Positions 6,865-15,657 are shown, counted from the stretch's first letter. The stretch: DNA of 25,883 nucleotides from JALVDI01 sp039186435 (GCA_039186435.1 JBCDAA010000081.1:1-25883); one strand, 5' to 3'. Notes: generated by a model not told the origin, from the letters alone. Made by a program: numbers and translations.

Positions 6865-7932
6865 TCAAGGAATCGCAAACCCGAGGTAGAGACCGACTCC
6901 TCCGCTCAACGACCGAGCGCGGAGGACCTCGTTTCCAGCGACGAAATAGCGCTGCGTCCGAAGTGTCCACGTCGCCGTTCCACGAAGTCCCACCCGAACC
7001 ATCGAGGTCGGAAACCACTCCAAACCGAACTGGGCTTCAAGCGAAGGAACCAGGCGTACGACGTCTCGCGACGCTCCGGAAACGACCAAGACGCCATCGA
7101 GGTAAACCAGCCGAAGGGCCGCTCCTCCCGCACCGACAATTTGAAACGATCCGAGGCGCTTTCGCAGCACGCCGAGAACCGAGAGCGCCCCGTCCACGAG
7201 GCGCCCGGAAAACGACGCGTCGGCGACGGTCATGCCCGGGCCGGACGCAAGGCCGATGCGAACCCCGAGCGCACGACGCCACACGTACACGGCGAGACCC
7301 ATGCGCGCCTCCACCGCGGAGGGATCGGTGCGCGCAAACCCCGCGCCGGCATGCACCTCCAAGTCGATGCGCGAGGGGAGATCTTCGTCGCTCGCGCCGG
7401 TCGGCTCCAGCGAAGGCGCGCCGAAACGCTCGTCGGAGGGAGCGACGTCACTGTGGCGAAGAAGGGTCTTCAGCGTGAGAGCGACGCTCGCCGCGGTCGG
7501 TGCATCGAAGGGAGGCGGAGACGGCAGCGCTTGCGCAACCACGCGATGGCTTTGCCGTTCGTACACCCACAGGGCGTAGCCCTCCTCGCGAGCGGAAATC
7601 CAGACCACCGCGGCAGCGGCGTTCGCGAACGCGAGTTCACGCGCGCGTTCGCTGGTTTGGGGCATGCTGGCCCCTGGTGAAGGCGCGGGAAGCCGCACGA
7701 CCTCGACGCCCCAAGGCTCGAGAGCAACCCGCGTTGCCCGGGCAAATTCGGCGCCGGCGCCGGCGAGAACGACCCGAGTTGCTGCCGCAGCGACGACCAC
7801 CCTGTTGGTTTGCCCCTGTACGGGAAAGGGGACCGCCAAAACCGCAGCGGCGACGCAGCATCGCAAGCACCAGCACCGCAAGCACCAGCACCAGCACCGC
7901 AAGCACCCGTGTCGTTGGCCCGCTGCAGTCAT
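6865..7932 (-). CDS. Secreted protein with predicted outer-membrane beta-barrel C-terminus
   Basis: I do not recognise the family. From the ATG at 7932 the protein has 355 residues. It begins with an odd Cys/Trp/Leu/Arg repeat (residues about 10-26), then VAAAVLAVPFPVQGQ, a likely signal-peptide core and cleavage region. The middle part (about 40-170) alternates hydrophobic strands and helices. From about 185 to the end, amphipathic strands alternate with turns (RIDLEVHAGAGFARTD, GVRIGLASGPGMTVADASFSG, VRVGLRGTATWTL, GVGLYLGFAIP), which suggests a small outer-membrane beta-barrel. The frame is open upstream to 8133, so the start is uncertain. It lies 69 bases upstream of the sigma factor gene on the same strand and may share its transcript. 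Confidence 0.68.
   Translation of the reverse strand: MTAAGQRHGCLRCWCWCLRCWCLRCCVAAAVLAVPFPVQGQTNRVVVAAAATRVVLAGAGAEFARATRVALEPWGVEVVRLPAPSPGASMPQTSERARELAFANAAAAVVWISAREEGYALWVYERQSHRVVAQALPSPPPFDAPTAASVALTLKTLLRHSDVAPSDERFGAPSLEPTGASDEDLPSRIDLEVHAGAGFARTDPSAVEARMGLAVYVWRRALGVRIGLASGPGMTVADASFSGRLVDGALSVLGVLRKRLGSFQIVGAGGAALRLVYLDGVLVVSGASRDVVRLVPSLEAQFGLEWFPTSMVRVGLRGTATWTLRTQRYFVAGNEVLRARSLSGGVGLYLGFAIP
7863..7906. repeat. Short tandem repeat in the signal-peptide region
   Basis: GCAAGCAC recurs at 7863, 7878 and 7899, separated by one or two extra CAGCACC-type units, giving periods of 15 and 21 bases. On the minus strand the annotated frame reads Cys-Leu-Arg-Cys-Trp repeats. Another frame of the same DNA reads an uninterrupted Val-Leu-Ala run (VLAVLVLVLAVLVLAML), a near-perfect signal-peptide core. 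Confidence 0.8.
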
Positions 7933-8058
7933 ACCGACGAGTCCCAGAGATATAACGTGCCCGGCAGCGCTACGAAATCGGGGATACGCCTGGCGGAACG
8001 TCATTTCCCGATCGGACCGCTCCTTCCCAGGGGTCCGTCGCGACCCTAACCCTTCGAG
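7933..8058. promoter_or_regulatory. Divergent intergenic region
   Basis: This 126-base gap separates the minus-strand beta-barrel-like gene from the plus-strand YbjT-like gene and should contain promoters for both. It includes an AT-richer patch (GAGATATAACG near 7966). No clear repeat or operator is visible. Confidence 0.3.
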
Positions 8059-9420
8059 ATGCGTATTGCGGTTGCAGGAGCCACAGGATTCATCGGAACC
8101 GCGCTTTGTGACGCCTTGCTCGCAGAGGGCCACGAGGTCGTCGGCCTTTCACGGCGACCCCGGGCCGCACATCATCGCGCGTGCGATCTCTTTTCGCTCA
8201 CGGACGTGGAAGAAGCCGTCGAAGGCTGCGAGGTTGCGGTCTACCTCGTGCACTCGATGCTTCCCTCGGCGCGCCTCACGCAGGCGAGCTTTGCGGACCT
8301 CGACCTCGTCCTCGCCGACAACTTTGCGCGCGCCTGCGCCAAGCACCGCGTTCGTCAGATCGTGTACCTCGGCGGCTTCATTCCGGAAGGCGAAGCACTC
8401 TCCGCACACCTCCAAAGCCGCCTCGAAGTCGAGGAGGCCCTGGCGAGCCACGGCACCCCGGTCACGGCGCTACGCGCGGGCCTCGTCGTGGGTCCGGGCG
8501 GCTCTTCCCTCCGCATCCTCGTGAACCTGGTCCGCCGGCTGCCGGCGATGATCACCCCCGCGTGGACGCTCAACCCGACGCAGCCAATCGCGCTGCGGGA
8601 TGTCGTTCGTGCCTTCCGCGTGTGCATCGGTAACCGCGCCTACTTCGGCGGTTGCTACGACATCGGGGGCCCGGACGTCATGAGCTATCGCGAGATGATG
8701 CAACGCACGGCCCGCGTCCTTGGCGTCGAGCGCGCGATGGTCGGCGTCCCGTTCTTCAGCACCGGGCTTTCGAAGCTCTGGGTCTCGCTCGTCACCGGCA
8801 CGCCGATGGAATTGGTCGGCCCCCTCGTCGACAGCCTGCGGCATCCGATGGTGGGCAACGACAACCCGCTTCAGCAGGCGATCGCAACGGGCGCGCAGCC
8901 CTTCGACGCCGCCCTTCGGGAAGCAGCGACTGTGGAACCGCGGTCGCCGGCGCAGCTCCTTCAGCGCGTTCGGCGGCGCGTCCGGCAAACGCGAAGCGTG
9001 CGGTCCGTCCAGCGCCTCACACATCCCCAACAAAGCGCGACCTGGGTTGGCGAGGAGTACGTCCGCTGGCTGCCCACCGTGCCCATTCCCGGCCTCGCCT
9101 GCGACACCCACGGAGACATCGCCCACTTTCGCCTTCGCGGGATCAAGCAGCCTCTCTTGACGCTTCGCCGCGTACCACATCCGACGGAGGGCGTGGGTTG
9201 GTTTGAGGTCACGGGAGGCCTGCTCGCAATCCCTTCCGATCCTCCAGGACGTCTTGAGTTTCGGAGCGTCCTCGGCGGTCGCTACATCCTCTCCGCGGTT
9301 CACGACTTCCAGCCCCGTCTGCCGTGGCTGCTCTACAACGCGACCCAGGCGCTCGGTCACCTGATGGTGATGCACCTCTTCGGCAAGCATCTCGGACGCA
9401 TTGCCGCCGCGCCCGCGTAA
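8059..9420 (+). CDS. NAD(P)-binding atypical SDR, YbjT-like, with C-terminal DUF2867-like region
   Basis: This 453-residue protein begins MRIAVAGATGFIGTALCDAL, the nucleotide-binding motif of atypical SDRs (GATGFIG at residues 7-13), followed by the acidic or basic strand VVGLSRRPRAAH. The N-terminal 300 residues follow the NmrA/SDR_a5 pattern (YLVHSM, VRQIVYLGGFIPEG, ALRAGLVVGPGGSS, YDIGGPDVMSYREM). The remaining 150 residues form a separate module (FRLRGIKQPLLTLRRVPHP, GRLEFRSVLGGRYILSAVHDFQPRLPWLLYN) resembling the DUF2867-type tail of E. coli YbjT, whose total length is similar. The catalytic Tyr-x3-Lys is not evident, so it may bind NAD(P) or quinone-like ligands without classical dehydrogenase chemistry (inference). 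The kinase gene follows 28 bases later on the same strand, so co-transcription is likely. Confidence 0.8.
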   Translation: MRIAVAGATGFIGTALCDALLAEGHEVVGLSRRPRAAHHRACDLFSLTDVEEAVEGCEVAVYLVHSMLPSARLTQASFADLDLVLADNFARACAKHRVRQIVYLGGFIPEGEALSAHLQSRLEVEEALASHGTPVTALRAGLVVGPGGSSLRILVNLVRRLPAMITPAWTLNPTQPIALRDVVRAFRVCIGNRAYFGGCYDIGGPDVMSYREMMQRTARVLGVERAMVGVPFFSTGLSKLWVSLVTGTPMELVGPLVDSLRHPMVGNDNPLQQAIATGAQPFDAALREAATVEPRSPAQLLQRVRRRVRQTRSVRSVQRLTHPQQSATWVGEEYVRWLPTVPIPGLACDTHGDIAHFRLRGIKQPLLTLRRVPHPTEGVGWFEVTGGLLAIPSDPPGRLEFRSVLGGRYILSAVHDFQPRLPWLLYNATQALGHLMVMHLFGKHLGRIAAAPA

Positions 9421-9448
9421 AGGCGCGTGATACCGTCAACCCCTCGAA

Positions 9449-11665
9449 ATGACGGACATCGGCGAAGACGAGACCATTGCGGGCGCTCCCCTCCCGCGCG
9501 TCTCGTTGCCCCCGGGCGCTCTTGTCGGACGCGTGCTGGGCGGGCGCTATCATGTCCTCAGCTTTCTCGGTGCGGGGGGAATGGGCGAGGTCTACCGCGC
9601 CCGCGACCGGGAACTCGACGAAGTCGTCGCGCTCAAGTTCATCCGCGCTGAGCTGGCCGCGTCACCGGACTTGCTCCGTCAGTTTCGACAGGAGGTGCGT
9701 CTTGCACGTCGCGTCGCCCACCCCTCCGTCGCGCGGGTGTACGAACTACACGACCTCGAGGGCTCACGCTTTCTCACGATGGAGTTTGTCGATGGCGAGT
9801 CGCTCGCGACACTTTTGACGCGCGAGTCGCAGCTCCCCGTGGCGCTCTGCGCTCGCATCGGCGTGAGTGTCGCCCAAGCCCTCGAGGCGGCGCATCGAGT
9901 CGGCGTCATTCATCGCGACATCAAGCCCGACAACCTGATGCTGCGCCGAGACGAGCGCGTAGTGGTCACCGATTTTGGCATCGCCTTCGCGTCCGACGAG
10001 CGCCAGGAGGAAACCCTCGGCACGCCGGCCTACATGGCGCCCGAGCAACTTCGCGGTGAGCCCGCAGCCCCCGCCGCCGATCTCTACTCCCTAGGGGTCA
10101 CCCTCTTCGAGCTTGCAACCGGTTCCCTCCCCTTCGCGGGCACGCCGACCGAGTCGATGTTGGCGCGGCTCTCGGAAGCGCCACCGAATCCAAGAGCGCG
10201 CAGGAGCGACCTCCCGGAGGGCTTCGCGGAGGTGATCCGGCGGATGATGGCGACCTCACTCTCGGATCGCTTTGCGAGTGCCGAGGATCTCGCGGTCGCA
10301 CTCTCGGATTGGTGCGGGAGCGAGGCGCCGACCGTCGCTGTACGCCCGGCAGAGTTCCAGGACGGAGCGCCAACGGTTCGACTCGACGTCGCGGGGACCT
10401 CGCAGCTCGCAGCGGCGCTTCGCGAGGAGACGCGCCTGTCCCTCGCCCAAGCCGAAGGGGTTCGCATTGTCTTTTCGCCCGGAGACGCCACGTTTCGCGC
10501 CCGCGTTTCGTTTCCCAGCGAGGGCACGTTGGCACTTCAGGTTCTCCGCGGAGGCGCCACCGTCTACACCGGTGAGCTCCCTTTTGGACCGGATCAGCTC
10601 CATCGCGTTGCGGCGCTCCTCGCCGAAAGTGTGGCGTTGGCAGCGGGGTCGGAGCGCGCCGAAGCGCGGATGCCGCCGTGGGAACCCGGAACCGCGGAGA
10701 TTTGGCTGGACGCCCGGCGCGCGTTTCGAAGCACCGACTCAGCGGCGTATGGCGACTCCGTCGCGCGCTACGACGATGCGCTCACGCGCTCTCCGAACCA
10801 CCCGGTGCTCGTTTCGGGGCGTGCCATGGCGACCCTTCGCCACGCGTTTTTCGGCGAGGGGACCTCCTACGACTTTGGCGACGTACGGCGAGACGTACGT
10901 CAGGCCCTTGCTGCGGCGCCCCATCGTCCAGAGCCACATCTCGCCGCCGGCCACCTCGCCCTTCATCTCTCGGATCCGGTGGACGCCGCTCGCTCGTTTC
11001 GAGCCGCCCTCCGGGTGGCACCACTTTGGCCGGACGGACACGAGTGGCTCGGTCGCATGCTTCTCGAAGCGGGCGTTCTTAACGAAGGTCGCGCGCGCCT
11101 CGAAGCGGCCATGAAACGAAACGCGGAACTGACATCGCTCCGCTGGGAAATCGCGCGCGCTGCCGCACTCGAAGGGCATTGGGACGAGGTCGACACGCTC
11201 CTCGCGGGCACCGCCCTTGGCGCCCGGCTCATCGGACGGCTACGCCTCGCTTCCTACCGAGGCGACGAAGCCTGGCGGGAGTCACTCGCGAGCGAGCTCG
11301 AAACGCGTGACGCCAGGGATATCTTCGACCGGATCCTCGCCAGCGCGGTGCTATGCGCCGCACGCGGAGACTGGCCATCGGCTCGGGAGGTGATGGTGGA
11401 GCGAGCGAGCGCGACCCGCTACGCAAGCCGTCGTCGCACCGTGTTTTACGCGCAGCTCGCCTGCGAGTTCGCGGCGCTTCACGGCGATCGGGAAGTTGCC
11501 CTTTCGTGCCTTGAGCGCGCCGTCGAAGGAGGTCTCTTCGACGCTCATTGGCTGGGCCGCAGCCCACACCTCCAGGTCCTTCGGGAAACGCCGCGTTTCC
11601 TCGCCTGCGAAGAGCAGGTCGCACGGAGAGCGAGCCAAGTGCACGACGCGCTCTACGGCACGTGA
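9449..11665 (+). CDS. Hanks-type serine/threonine protein kinase with helical-repeat C-terminus
   Basis: This 738-residue protein is a complete eukaryotic-like kinase. The glycine loop GAGGMGEVY is at residues 41-49, the ATP-binding Lys63 is in VALKFI, the catalytic loop HRDIKPDN is at 155-162, DFG is at 175-177 and APE is at 197-199. The kinase domain runs from about 34 to 295. A beta-rich region of about 100 residues follows. From about 410 to the end there are TPR-like helix pairs (YDDALTRSPNHPVLVSGRAM, AAGHLALHLSDPVDAARSFRAALRVAP, EWLGRMLLEAGVLNEGRARLEAAMKRN). There is no transmembrane segment, so it should be cytosolic, unlike PknB. Kinases with this layout are numerous in myxobacteria and pass signals to partner proteins through the repeats (family knowledge). 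Partner and target are unknown. The gene ends directly against the convergent lipoprotein gene. Confidence 0.95.
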   Translation: MTDIGEDETIAGAPLPRVSLPPGALVGRVLGGRYHVLSFLGAGGMGEVYRARDRELDEVVALKFIRAELAASPDLLRQFRQEVRLARRVAHPSVARVYELHDLEGSRFLTMEFVDGESLATLLTRESQLPVALCARIGVSVAQALEAAHRVGVIHRDIKPDNLMLRRDERVVVTDFGIAFASDERQEETLGTPAYMAPEQLRGEPAAPAADLYSLGVTLFELATGSLPFAGTPTESMLARLSEAPPNPRARRSDLPEGFAEVIRRMMATSLSDRFASAEDLAVALSDWCGSEAPTVAVRPAEFQDGAPTVRLDVAGTSQLAAALREETRLSLAQAEGVRIVFSPGDATFRARVSFPSEGTLALQVLRGGATVYTGELPFGPDQLHRVAALLAESVALAAGSERAEARMPPWEPGTAEIWLDARRAFRSTDSAAYGDSVARYDDALTRSPNHPVLVSGRAMATLRHAFFGEGTSYDFGDVRRDVRQALAAAPHRPEPHLAAGHLALHLSDPVDAARSFRAALRVAPLWPDGHEWLGRMLLEAGVLNEGRARLEAAMKRNAELTSLRWEIARAAALEGHWDEVDTLLAGTALGARLIGRLRLASYRGDEAWRESLASELETRDARDIFDRILASAVLCAARGDWPSAREVMVERASATRYASRRRTVFYAQLACEFAALHGDREVALSCLERAVEGGLFDAHWLGRSPHLQVLRETPRFLACEEQVARRASQVHDALYGT

Positions 11666-12256
11666 TCAACACGCTGCCGCTGCGAGCGTGCACCTCCCTT
11701 CCGAACAGACGGGCACGAGCGATCCATCGCGGCACGGTCGAAATTGCGTCTCACGCAAATGCGCTGGGCGCGGCACCGGATGCGAAAAGGGGGTTCGCTC
11801 GATCCAGCAGTCCGCCGCGTCCTCGCAGGGAACCTCGTCGACCCAATGAAACTGGCAAACGCCCTCCTGACAGACGCATCGAGGTCCGACATCGGCGCTC
11901 GACGTCGCGGGGCCAGCCGCGCACCTGCCGCGCGTCAGATCCACGCCGCACTCATCGCTGCAAGGGACCGCGGCACGAGCGCGATCCGCACGAGGACGAA
12001 GAGCGCAGTGGCCTGCCACACACTCGCAAGTCCCCGGCGCCGGGCGCGCCTCGGTGCACTCTTCGCTCGGTGTTGGGTGAGGGAGGCAGGCCGACGGGAC
12101 GCAGGGCGAATCCCACCCACAATCGCTTGCCGTCGCACACGCCGGATCCTCCGTCGGGGGAGCCTCCACCGGCTCGTCGACTTCTGCCGTGGGCGCTTCC
12201 ACCGCCGTTGGATCACCGCCGCAGGCAAAGGCAAGGCAGAGAAGAAGACGCGTCAT
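11666..12256 (-). CDS. Cys-rich putative lipoprotein
   Basis: This 196-residue secreted protein starts MTRLLLCLAFACGGDP; Cys12 is the probable lipidated residue, although the lipobox A-F-A-C is not the classic form. A Glu/Pro/Ala-rich linker follows to about residue 35. The rest holds around twenty cysteines in short motifs (CATASDCGWDSPCVPSACL, GTCECVAGHCALR, GPRCVCQEGVCQFHW, DAADCWIERTPF, PVCSEGRCTL), suggesting stacked disulfide modules. No known enzyme domain is seen. Its stop codon abuts the stop of the kinase gene, with the two TGA codons back to back. It belongs to the run of minus-strand surface-protein genes but is separated by 175 bases from the next one, so it may have its own promoter. 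Confidence 0.75.
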   Translation of the reverse strand: MTRLLLCLAFACGGDPTAVEAPTAEVDEPVEAPPTEDPACATASDCGWDSPCVPSACLPHPTPSEECTEARPAPGTCECVAGHCALRPRADRARAAVPCSDECGVDLTRGRCAAGPATSSADVGPRCVCQEGVCQFHWVDEVPCEDAADCWIERTPFSHPVPRPAHLRETQFRPCRDGSLVPVCSEGRCTLAAAAC

Positions 12257-12334
12257 CGCCGCATCCTACGCGCGCGAGAGAGCGCGGATTCCCGTTTGAT
12301 CATCGAGCACCGATCGACTGCCCTAGAATCTTCT

Positions 12335-12351
12335 CGCCGCCCCTCGCGGCG
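12335..12351. terminator. Small GC hairpin between two minus-strand genes
   Basis: CGCCGC and GCGGCG flank CCCTC as a perfect 6-base stem with a 5-base loop. It lies 81 bases after the end of the MYXO-CTERM protein gene, within the 12257-12431 gap. It could end that transcript; no T-run follows. Nothing else is recognisable in the gap, which must also hold any promoter of the 11666-12256 gene. Confidence 0.4.
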
Positions 12352-12431
12352 TTGCTCGTCTTGAAATACCACGGGTATTCCATCGACTTCGCGCCCTGCC
12401 GAGGAACGCCGACCCCGGCGCGATCACGAGA

Positions 12432-14378
12432 TCAGTTTAAGCGACGAGCAATCTGGTTGGATGACGAGGATCGCTTGCGCATAAAGGCGAGGGCGAGCAA
12501 GAGCCACACCGCGTTGACCGGGGCGCCGCCGCCGGTGCTGCATCCGCAGCCGCCGCTGGTCTCTTCGAGCACGCCAGCGTCGCGACCTCCGCGGCCGGCG
12601 TCTTCCGCGCCGGCATCCGAACGCTCCGCAACGCAGCGCCCCGCAACGCATCGCTCGCCGTCGCCACAGCTCACGCCCGCGCACGGATCCGGCACGCACG
12701 CACCGGCTTGGCAAACCTCATCCGCGCCGCACGTCACGCCCGCGCATGCGTCAACGCATTCTCCCGCACGGCACACTTGCCCTGCCCCGCAGCGAATGCT
12801 CGCGCACGGGTCTGGGCTGCAGGAACCAAGGCTGCACACCTGGCCCACCGGACAAACCGTACCCTCGCACGCGTCGGCGCAGCTTCCCGCCCTGCAGACC
12901 TCTCCGGCAGGGCAGCTCACCGTCTCGCAGCCGGGTTCCACGCACATGCCGGCGCTCGACGAGTCGCTCATCATTCGCGTGTCGCATGCCGTTCCATCGG
13001 GACAAAGGGGCGTCGCAAGCTCACCGCAGTTGCAGGAGGGACCGCAAAGCGTTGCAGCATCCGGATCCCGCGCGATGCAAACCTGGTTGGTCGGACATTC
13101 CACACCCTGACAAGGATCGAGGCACGCGCCGCTGATGCAGCGCTGATCGGCCGGACAGACCACGCCATCGCACGGTGCGACGCACTCGCCGCCCCGGCAT
13201 ACCGTTCCGTCGGGACAGGGTTCCGTTCGCGACGCGCAGCCACTGTCGACGCAGGCCCCTTCTACGCACGCGAGCCCTTCGGGGCAGCCCCCTTCAAAAC
13301 AGCGCGTGACGCAGAGACCGGACCCCGACTCGCAGATCGTGTCGCTCGGGCACTCCGTGTTCGGCAGACAGTTAAGGTCGCGCGTTTCATCGCAGCGCTC
13401 GAACGCGCCCGGGTGAACCTCCGCATCCGCGTCGTTGCAGTCCGTGCCGCCGCACGCCGCGTCGCGGTGTCCATCTCCGTCCGCGTCGACACAAATGCCG
13501 GTGTCGTCCTCGTTGAGTCCCGCGACCGCATCGAGTTCGTCGTCGCTGCTATGAAAGGTGCAGGATGCGTCCGGGTTGCCGAAGTTGCCGGCCTGAATCG
13601 AGACGTACCGGAACGTAAGTCCACACGGGAGTGCCCAGACGGTCGCGAGCGCATCGCCGACCGCATCCCCCGCCGCCATGTCCCGCAGGTGGGTCGCGAG
13701 ATCGGCGCGCGCGGCTTCGGCTGATCCTGTTGCGTTCGGATTTCGGGTCCAGCCTTCCGTGAACACGCGAATGAGCCGCGCCGGGTTCCAAAGTGCGGGA
13801 TCCGGTGCACCGTCTGGCGCTACCGCGGTCGCGTCCGGGTTGTTCGAAAGCCAAACCGAGTACTCGAACGCCTCGCAGGGAAGCGGCGCGTGATCGGTGA
13901 TCGGAAAGAGGACAACGCGGTTCGCTTCGCCGCCGAGGTCCATGATGCGACCACGCCACGGAACGTAGAAGCCGGGCGTGCCGTCCCCCACGACAGCACC
14001 CGCGTCGTTGGTACGTAGGACCTGCGTCCAAAACCAATCGAGGGTGTTGGCGTGAAACGCTGGGTCGTTGCCACCGGGCGGACTCGTCCCGATCGCGCCG
14101 CAGGTGTAGCCGGTCAGGATCGTCGGGGTATGCGTCTGACCGATGCAGCCGTTCACGCCGCGAAGAAGCGTCGCGAAGGTGAGTTCCGGCGCGAAACGAC
14201 CGTCCGAGGTCTGAAAGATGTCACGCACCACGCCGTCGGGGCGCGCAGCTTCGATCACGCCGAGGCAGCGGTCGCCGGTCGTGTCGACACAGGTCGCTTG
14301 CGCGCCGCTCGACGTCGGCGCGAGAACCTCACAGAGAACGCAAAGCGTTGCGACAAAAGAAAAGCGCGCGCTGAACAT
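12432..14378 (-). CDS. MYXO-CTERM surface protein with MopE-like motif and Cys-rich repeats
   Basis: From the ATG at 14378 (MFSARFSFVATLCVLC) the protein has 648 residues with a signal peptide of about 27 residues (cleavage near SGAQA). Residues 28-290 form a domain I do not recognise. Residues 297-340 carry a MopE-type putative metal-binding motif: DADGDGHRDAACGGTDCNDA, then a conserved His-Pro-Gly and Cys pattern. Residues about 340-600 hold repeated Cys modules of the type C-P-x-G-x-x-C-x-x-G-x-C (CPAGEVCRAGSC, CGAGQVCRAGECV). At 610-637 lies a MYXO-CTERM signal: Gly-Cys-Gly-Cys, a hydrophobic run (VNAVWLLLALAF) and a basic cluster (MRKR), used in myxobacteria for sorting to the outer surface by myxosortase. 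An extra tail of about 11 residues follows. The frame is open further upstream, but the ATG at 14378 gives the signal peptide directly. Confidence 0.88.
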   Translation of the reverse strand: MFSARFSFVATLCVLCEVLAPTSSGAQATCVDTTGDRCLGVIEAARPDGVVRDIFQTSDGRFAPELTFATLLRGVNGCIGQTHTPTILTGYTCGAIGTSPPGGNDPAFHANTLDWFWTQVLRTNDAGAVVGDGTPGFYVPWRGRIMDLGGEANRVVLFPITDHAPLPCEAFEYSVWLSNNPDATAVAPDGAPDPALWNPARLIRVFTEGWTRNPNATGSAEAARADLATHLRDMAAGDAVGDALATVWALPCGLTFRYVSIQAGNFGNPDASCTFHSSDDELDAVAGLNEDDTGICVDADGDGHRDAACGGTDCNDADAEVHPGAFERCDETRDLNCLPNTECPSDTICESGSGLCVTRCFEGGCPEGLACVEGACVDSGCASRTEPCPDGTVCRGGECVAPCDGVVCPADQRCISGACLDPCQGVECPTNQVCIARDPDAATLCGPSCNCGELATPLCPDGTACDTRMMSDSSSAGMCVEPGCETVSCPAGEVCRAGSCADACEGTVCPVGQVCSLGSCSPDPCASIRCGAGQVCRAGECVDACAGVTCGADEVCQAGACVPDPCAGVSCGDGERCVAGRCVAERSDAGAEDAGRGGRDAGVLEETSGGCGCSTGGGAPVNAVWLLLALAFMRKRSSSSNQIARRLN

Positions 14379-14467
14379 CAAGCCACCCCCAGCCTCACTC
14401 CCGCAGGATACCGCAGGTTCACGCCCTTCCAGCTGCGGGGGATTCGAATGTAGGGTGTGAAAGAGCT
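14379..14467. promoter_or_regulatory. Intergenic gap with long-looped inverted repeat
   Basis: The gap contains CCCGCAG (14400-14406) and CTGCGGG (14433-14439), a 7-base inverted repeat with a 26-base loop. It lies after the end of the P460/imelysin operon and before the MYXO-CTERM gene. It could be a weak terminator or promoter structure; nothing decides between them. Confidence 0.3.
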
Positions 14468-15649
14468 TCACCCAGCGCTCGAAGCCGTCTGGTAGGCAGG
14501 AATCGTGAGCGTCACAACGAGATCTTGGTCGTCAACGACCACGCGCTTCCACACAACCTGCTGCTCGGGCACCCGTCCGCTGATCATTCGCCGCGGCTGC
14601 GTGCAGAGCGTGTAGACGCCCGCAGGAACGTCCAAGAGCTTCGCGCGAACCAGTCGGTCCTTTCGCGTGCTCGAATTGGTCGACCGCCATCGCTCGCGTC
14701 CCAGCGACGTGAAGAGCGCGTACAGCTCCGTCGACGTGGACGGCTCATGCTCGCCTTCGAGGAGGTAGCCGGTGCAGGAGTCATCGTCGTGCTGGGTGTG
14801 CATCTGCAGGTGGATCGAGCGACCCGCGACAAGAACGTAGTCGCCGTGAACGCGCGCTCCGGGCGCGACGACGGCTTCCCCAAAGGTCGGTGTGCCCGCG
14901 GACATCCGGGTGTCTGGATCGACCCCGCGCACCTCGAGCTTATAGGTCCCCGGGACTACGCCAGCGATGCGGTAGCTCCCGTTGCCGCGCTCGACGCGAT
15001 GAACTCCGCCGTCGGCGCTCCAGATGCTCAAGTGACACAGAACGGGAACACCAGCGCGAGTCACGGTACCTACGAGCTCTCCCGGCGCGAGAAGCGTGAG
15101 GTCGACGCCGCCGTTCTCTTCAACGTCGACCATCCTCGAAACGAGATCGCCGCATCGCGCGATGGCGACAACCGTTCGAAATGAATCGCTCAGTGGCGCA
15201 AGCTGAAACTCGCAGCGCCCCGACGCGTCCGTGGTTCCTTGGTCCAAGGTCAGCATCTCGCGAACCCGTCCCGTCACGTAGCCCATCCTGACGTGCGCGC
15301 CTTGGACCGGTGACCCGTCCTGGAGGACTCGGGCGTACACGGTGCGCGATGGCTCTCCGCGGGGAGGCGAGACGGGCTTGTCCTCAAAGAAGCCGATCCA
15401 CGGCGGATCCTTTGGCAGCCCCAGCTTCAGCGCTTCTTCAGGCCCGATCGGTCGCGCGCCAAAGCTCTCGGGACGCCTCACCGTTCGGTCCGGCGAATCG
15501 ATCGCGGCGCGCACCTCCGCAGGGGTCGGAGGATCACTCACACAGCCGCCCTTTGCCGACGGCCCAGCTGCCGGATCGTCGTAGCAGAACGCAAGGACTC
15601 TCCCGGCCGGATGGTGCGTCAGCCAAACCCAGCGCGTTGCTCGACTCAT
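14468..15649 (-). CDS. Uncharacterised protein with carboxypeptidase-regulatory-like beta modules
   Basis: From the ATG at 15649 (MSRATRWVWLTHHPAGRVL) the protein has 393 residues and no clear signal peptide. The first 100 residues are not recognised. From about 105 onward there are repeated beta-sandwich segments of the CarboxypepD_reg/transthyretin-like kind: TVYARVLQDGSPVQGAHVRM, LVGTVTRAGVPVLCHLSIWS, and GSYRIAGVVPGTYKLEVRG, where an added variable value is passed through a pattern ending in G-x-Y-x-L. The C-terminal strands (VWKRVVVDDQDLVVTLTIP) suggest another such unit. It starts 8 bases after the stop of the cytochrome P460-like gene, so it is the last gene of that operon. It may be a structural or binding partner (inference). 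Confidence 0.7.
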   Translation of the reverse strand: MSRATRWVWLTHHPAGRVLAFCYDDPAAGPSAKGGCVSDPPTPAEVRAAIDSPDRTVRRPESFGARPIGPEEALKLGLPKDPPWIGFFEDKPVSPPRGEPSRTVYARVLQDGSPVQGAHVRMGYVTGRVREMLTLDQGTTDASGRCEFQLAPLSDSFRTVVAIARCGDLVSRMVDVEENGGVDLTLLAPGELVGTVTRAGVPVLCHLSIWSADGGVHRVERGNGSYRIAGVVPGTYKLEVRGVDPDTRMSAGTPTFGEAVVAPGARVHGDYVLVAGRSIHLQMHTQHDDDSCTGYLLEGEHEPSTSTELYALFTSLGRERWRSTNSSTRKDRLVRAKLLDVPAGVYTLCTQPRRMISGRVPEQQVVWKRVVVDDQDLVVTLTIPAYQTASSAG

Positions 15650-15657
15650 ACGCCACC

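Noticed and set aside
5935..7680. A 581-residue plus-strand open frame
   Set aside because: It runs antisense across the FecR-like, sigma factor and beta-barrel genes, all of which have family motifs and coupled starts on the minus strand.
11548..13110. A 520-residue plus-strand open frame rich in Pro, Ser and Arg
   Set aside because: It is antisense to the Cys-rich lipoprotein and the MYXO-CTERM protein and has no recognisable domain.
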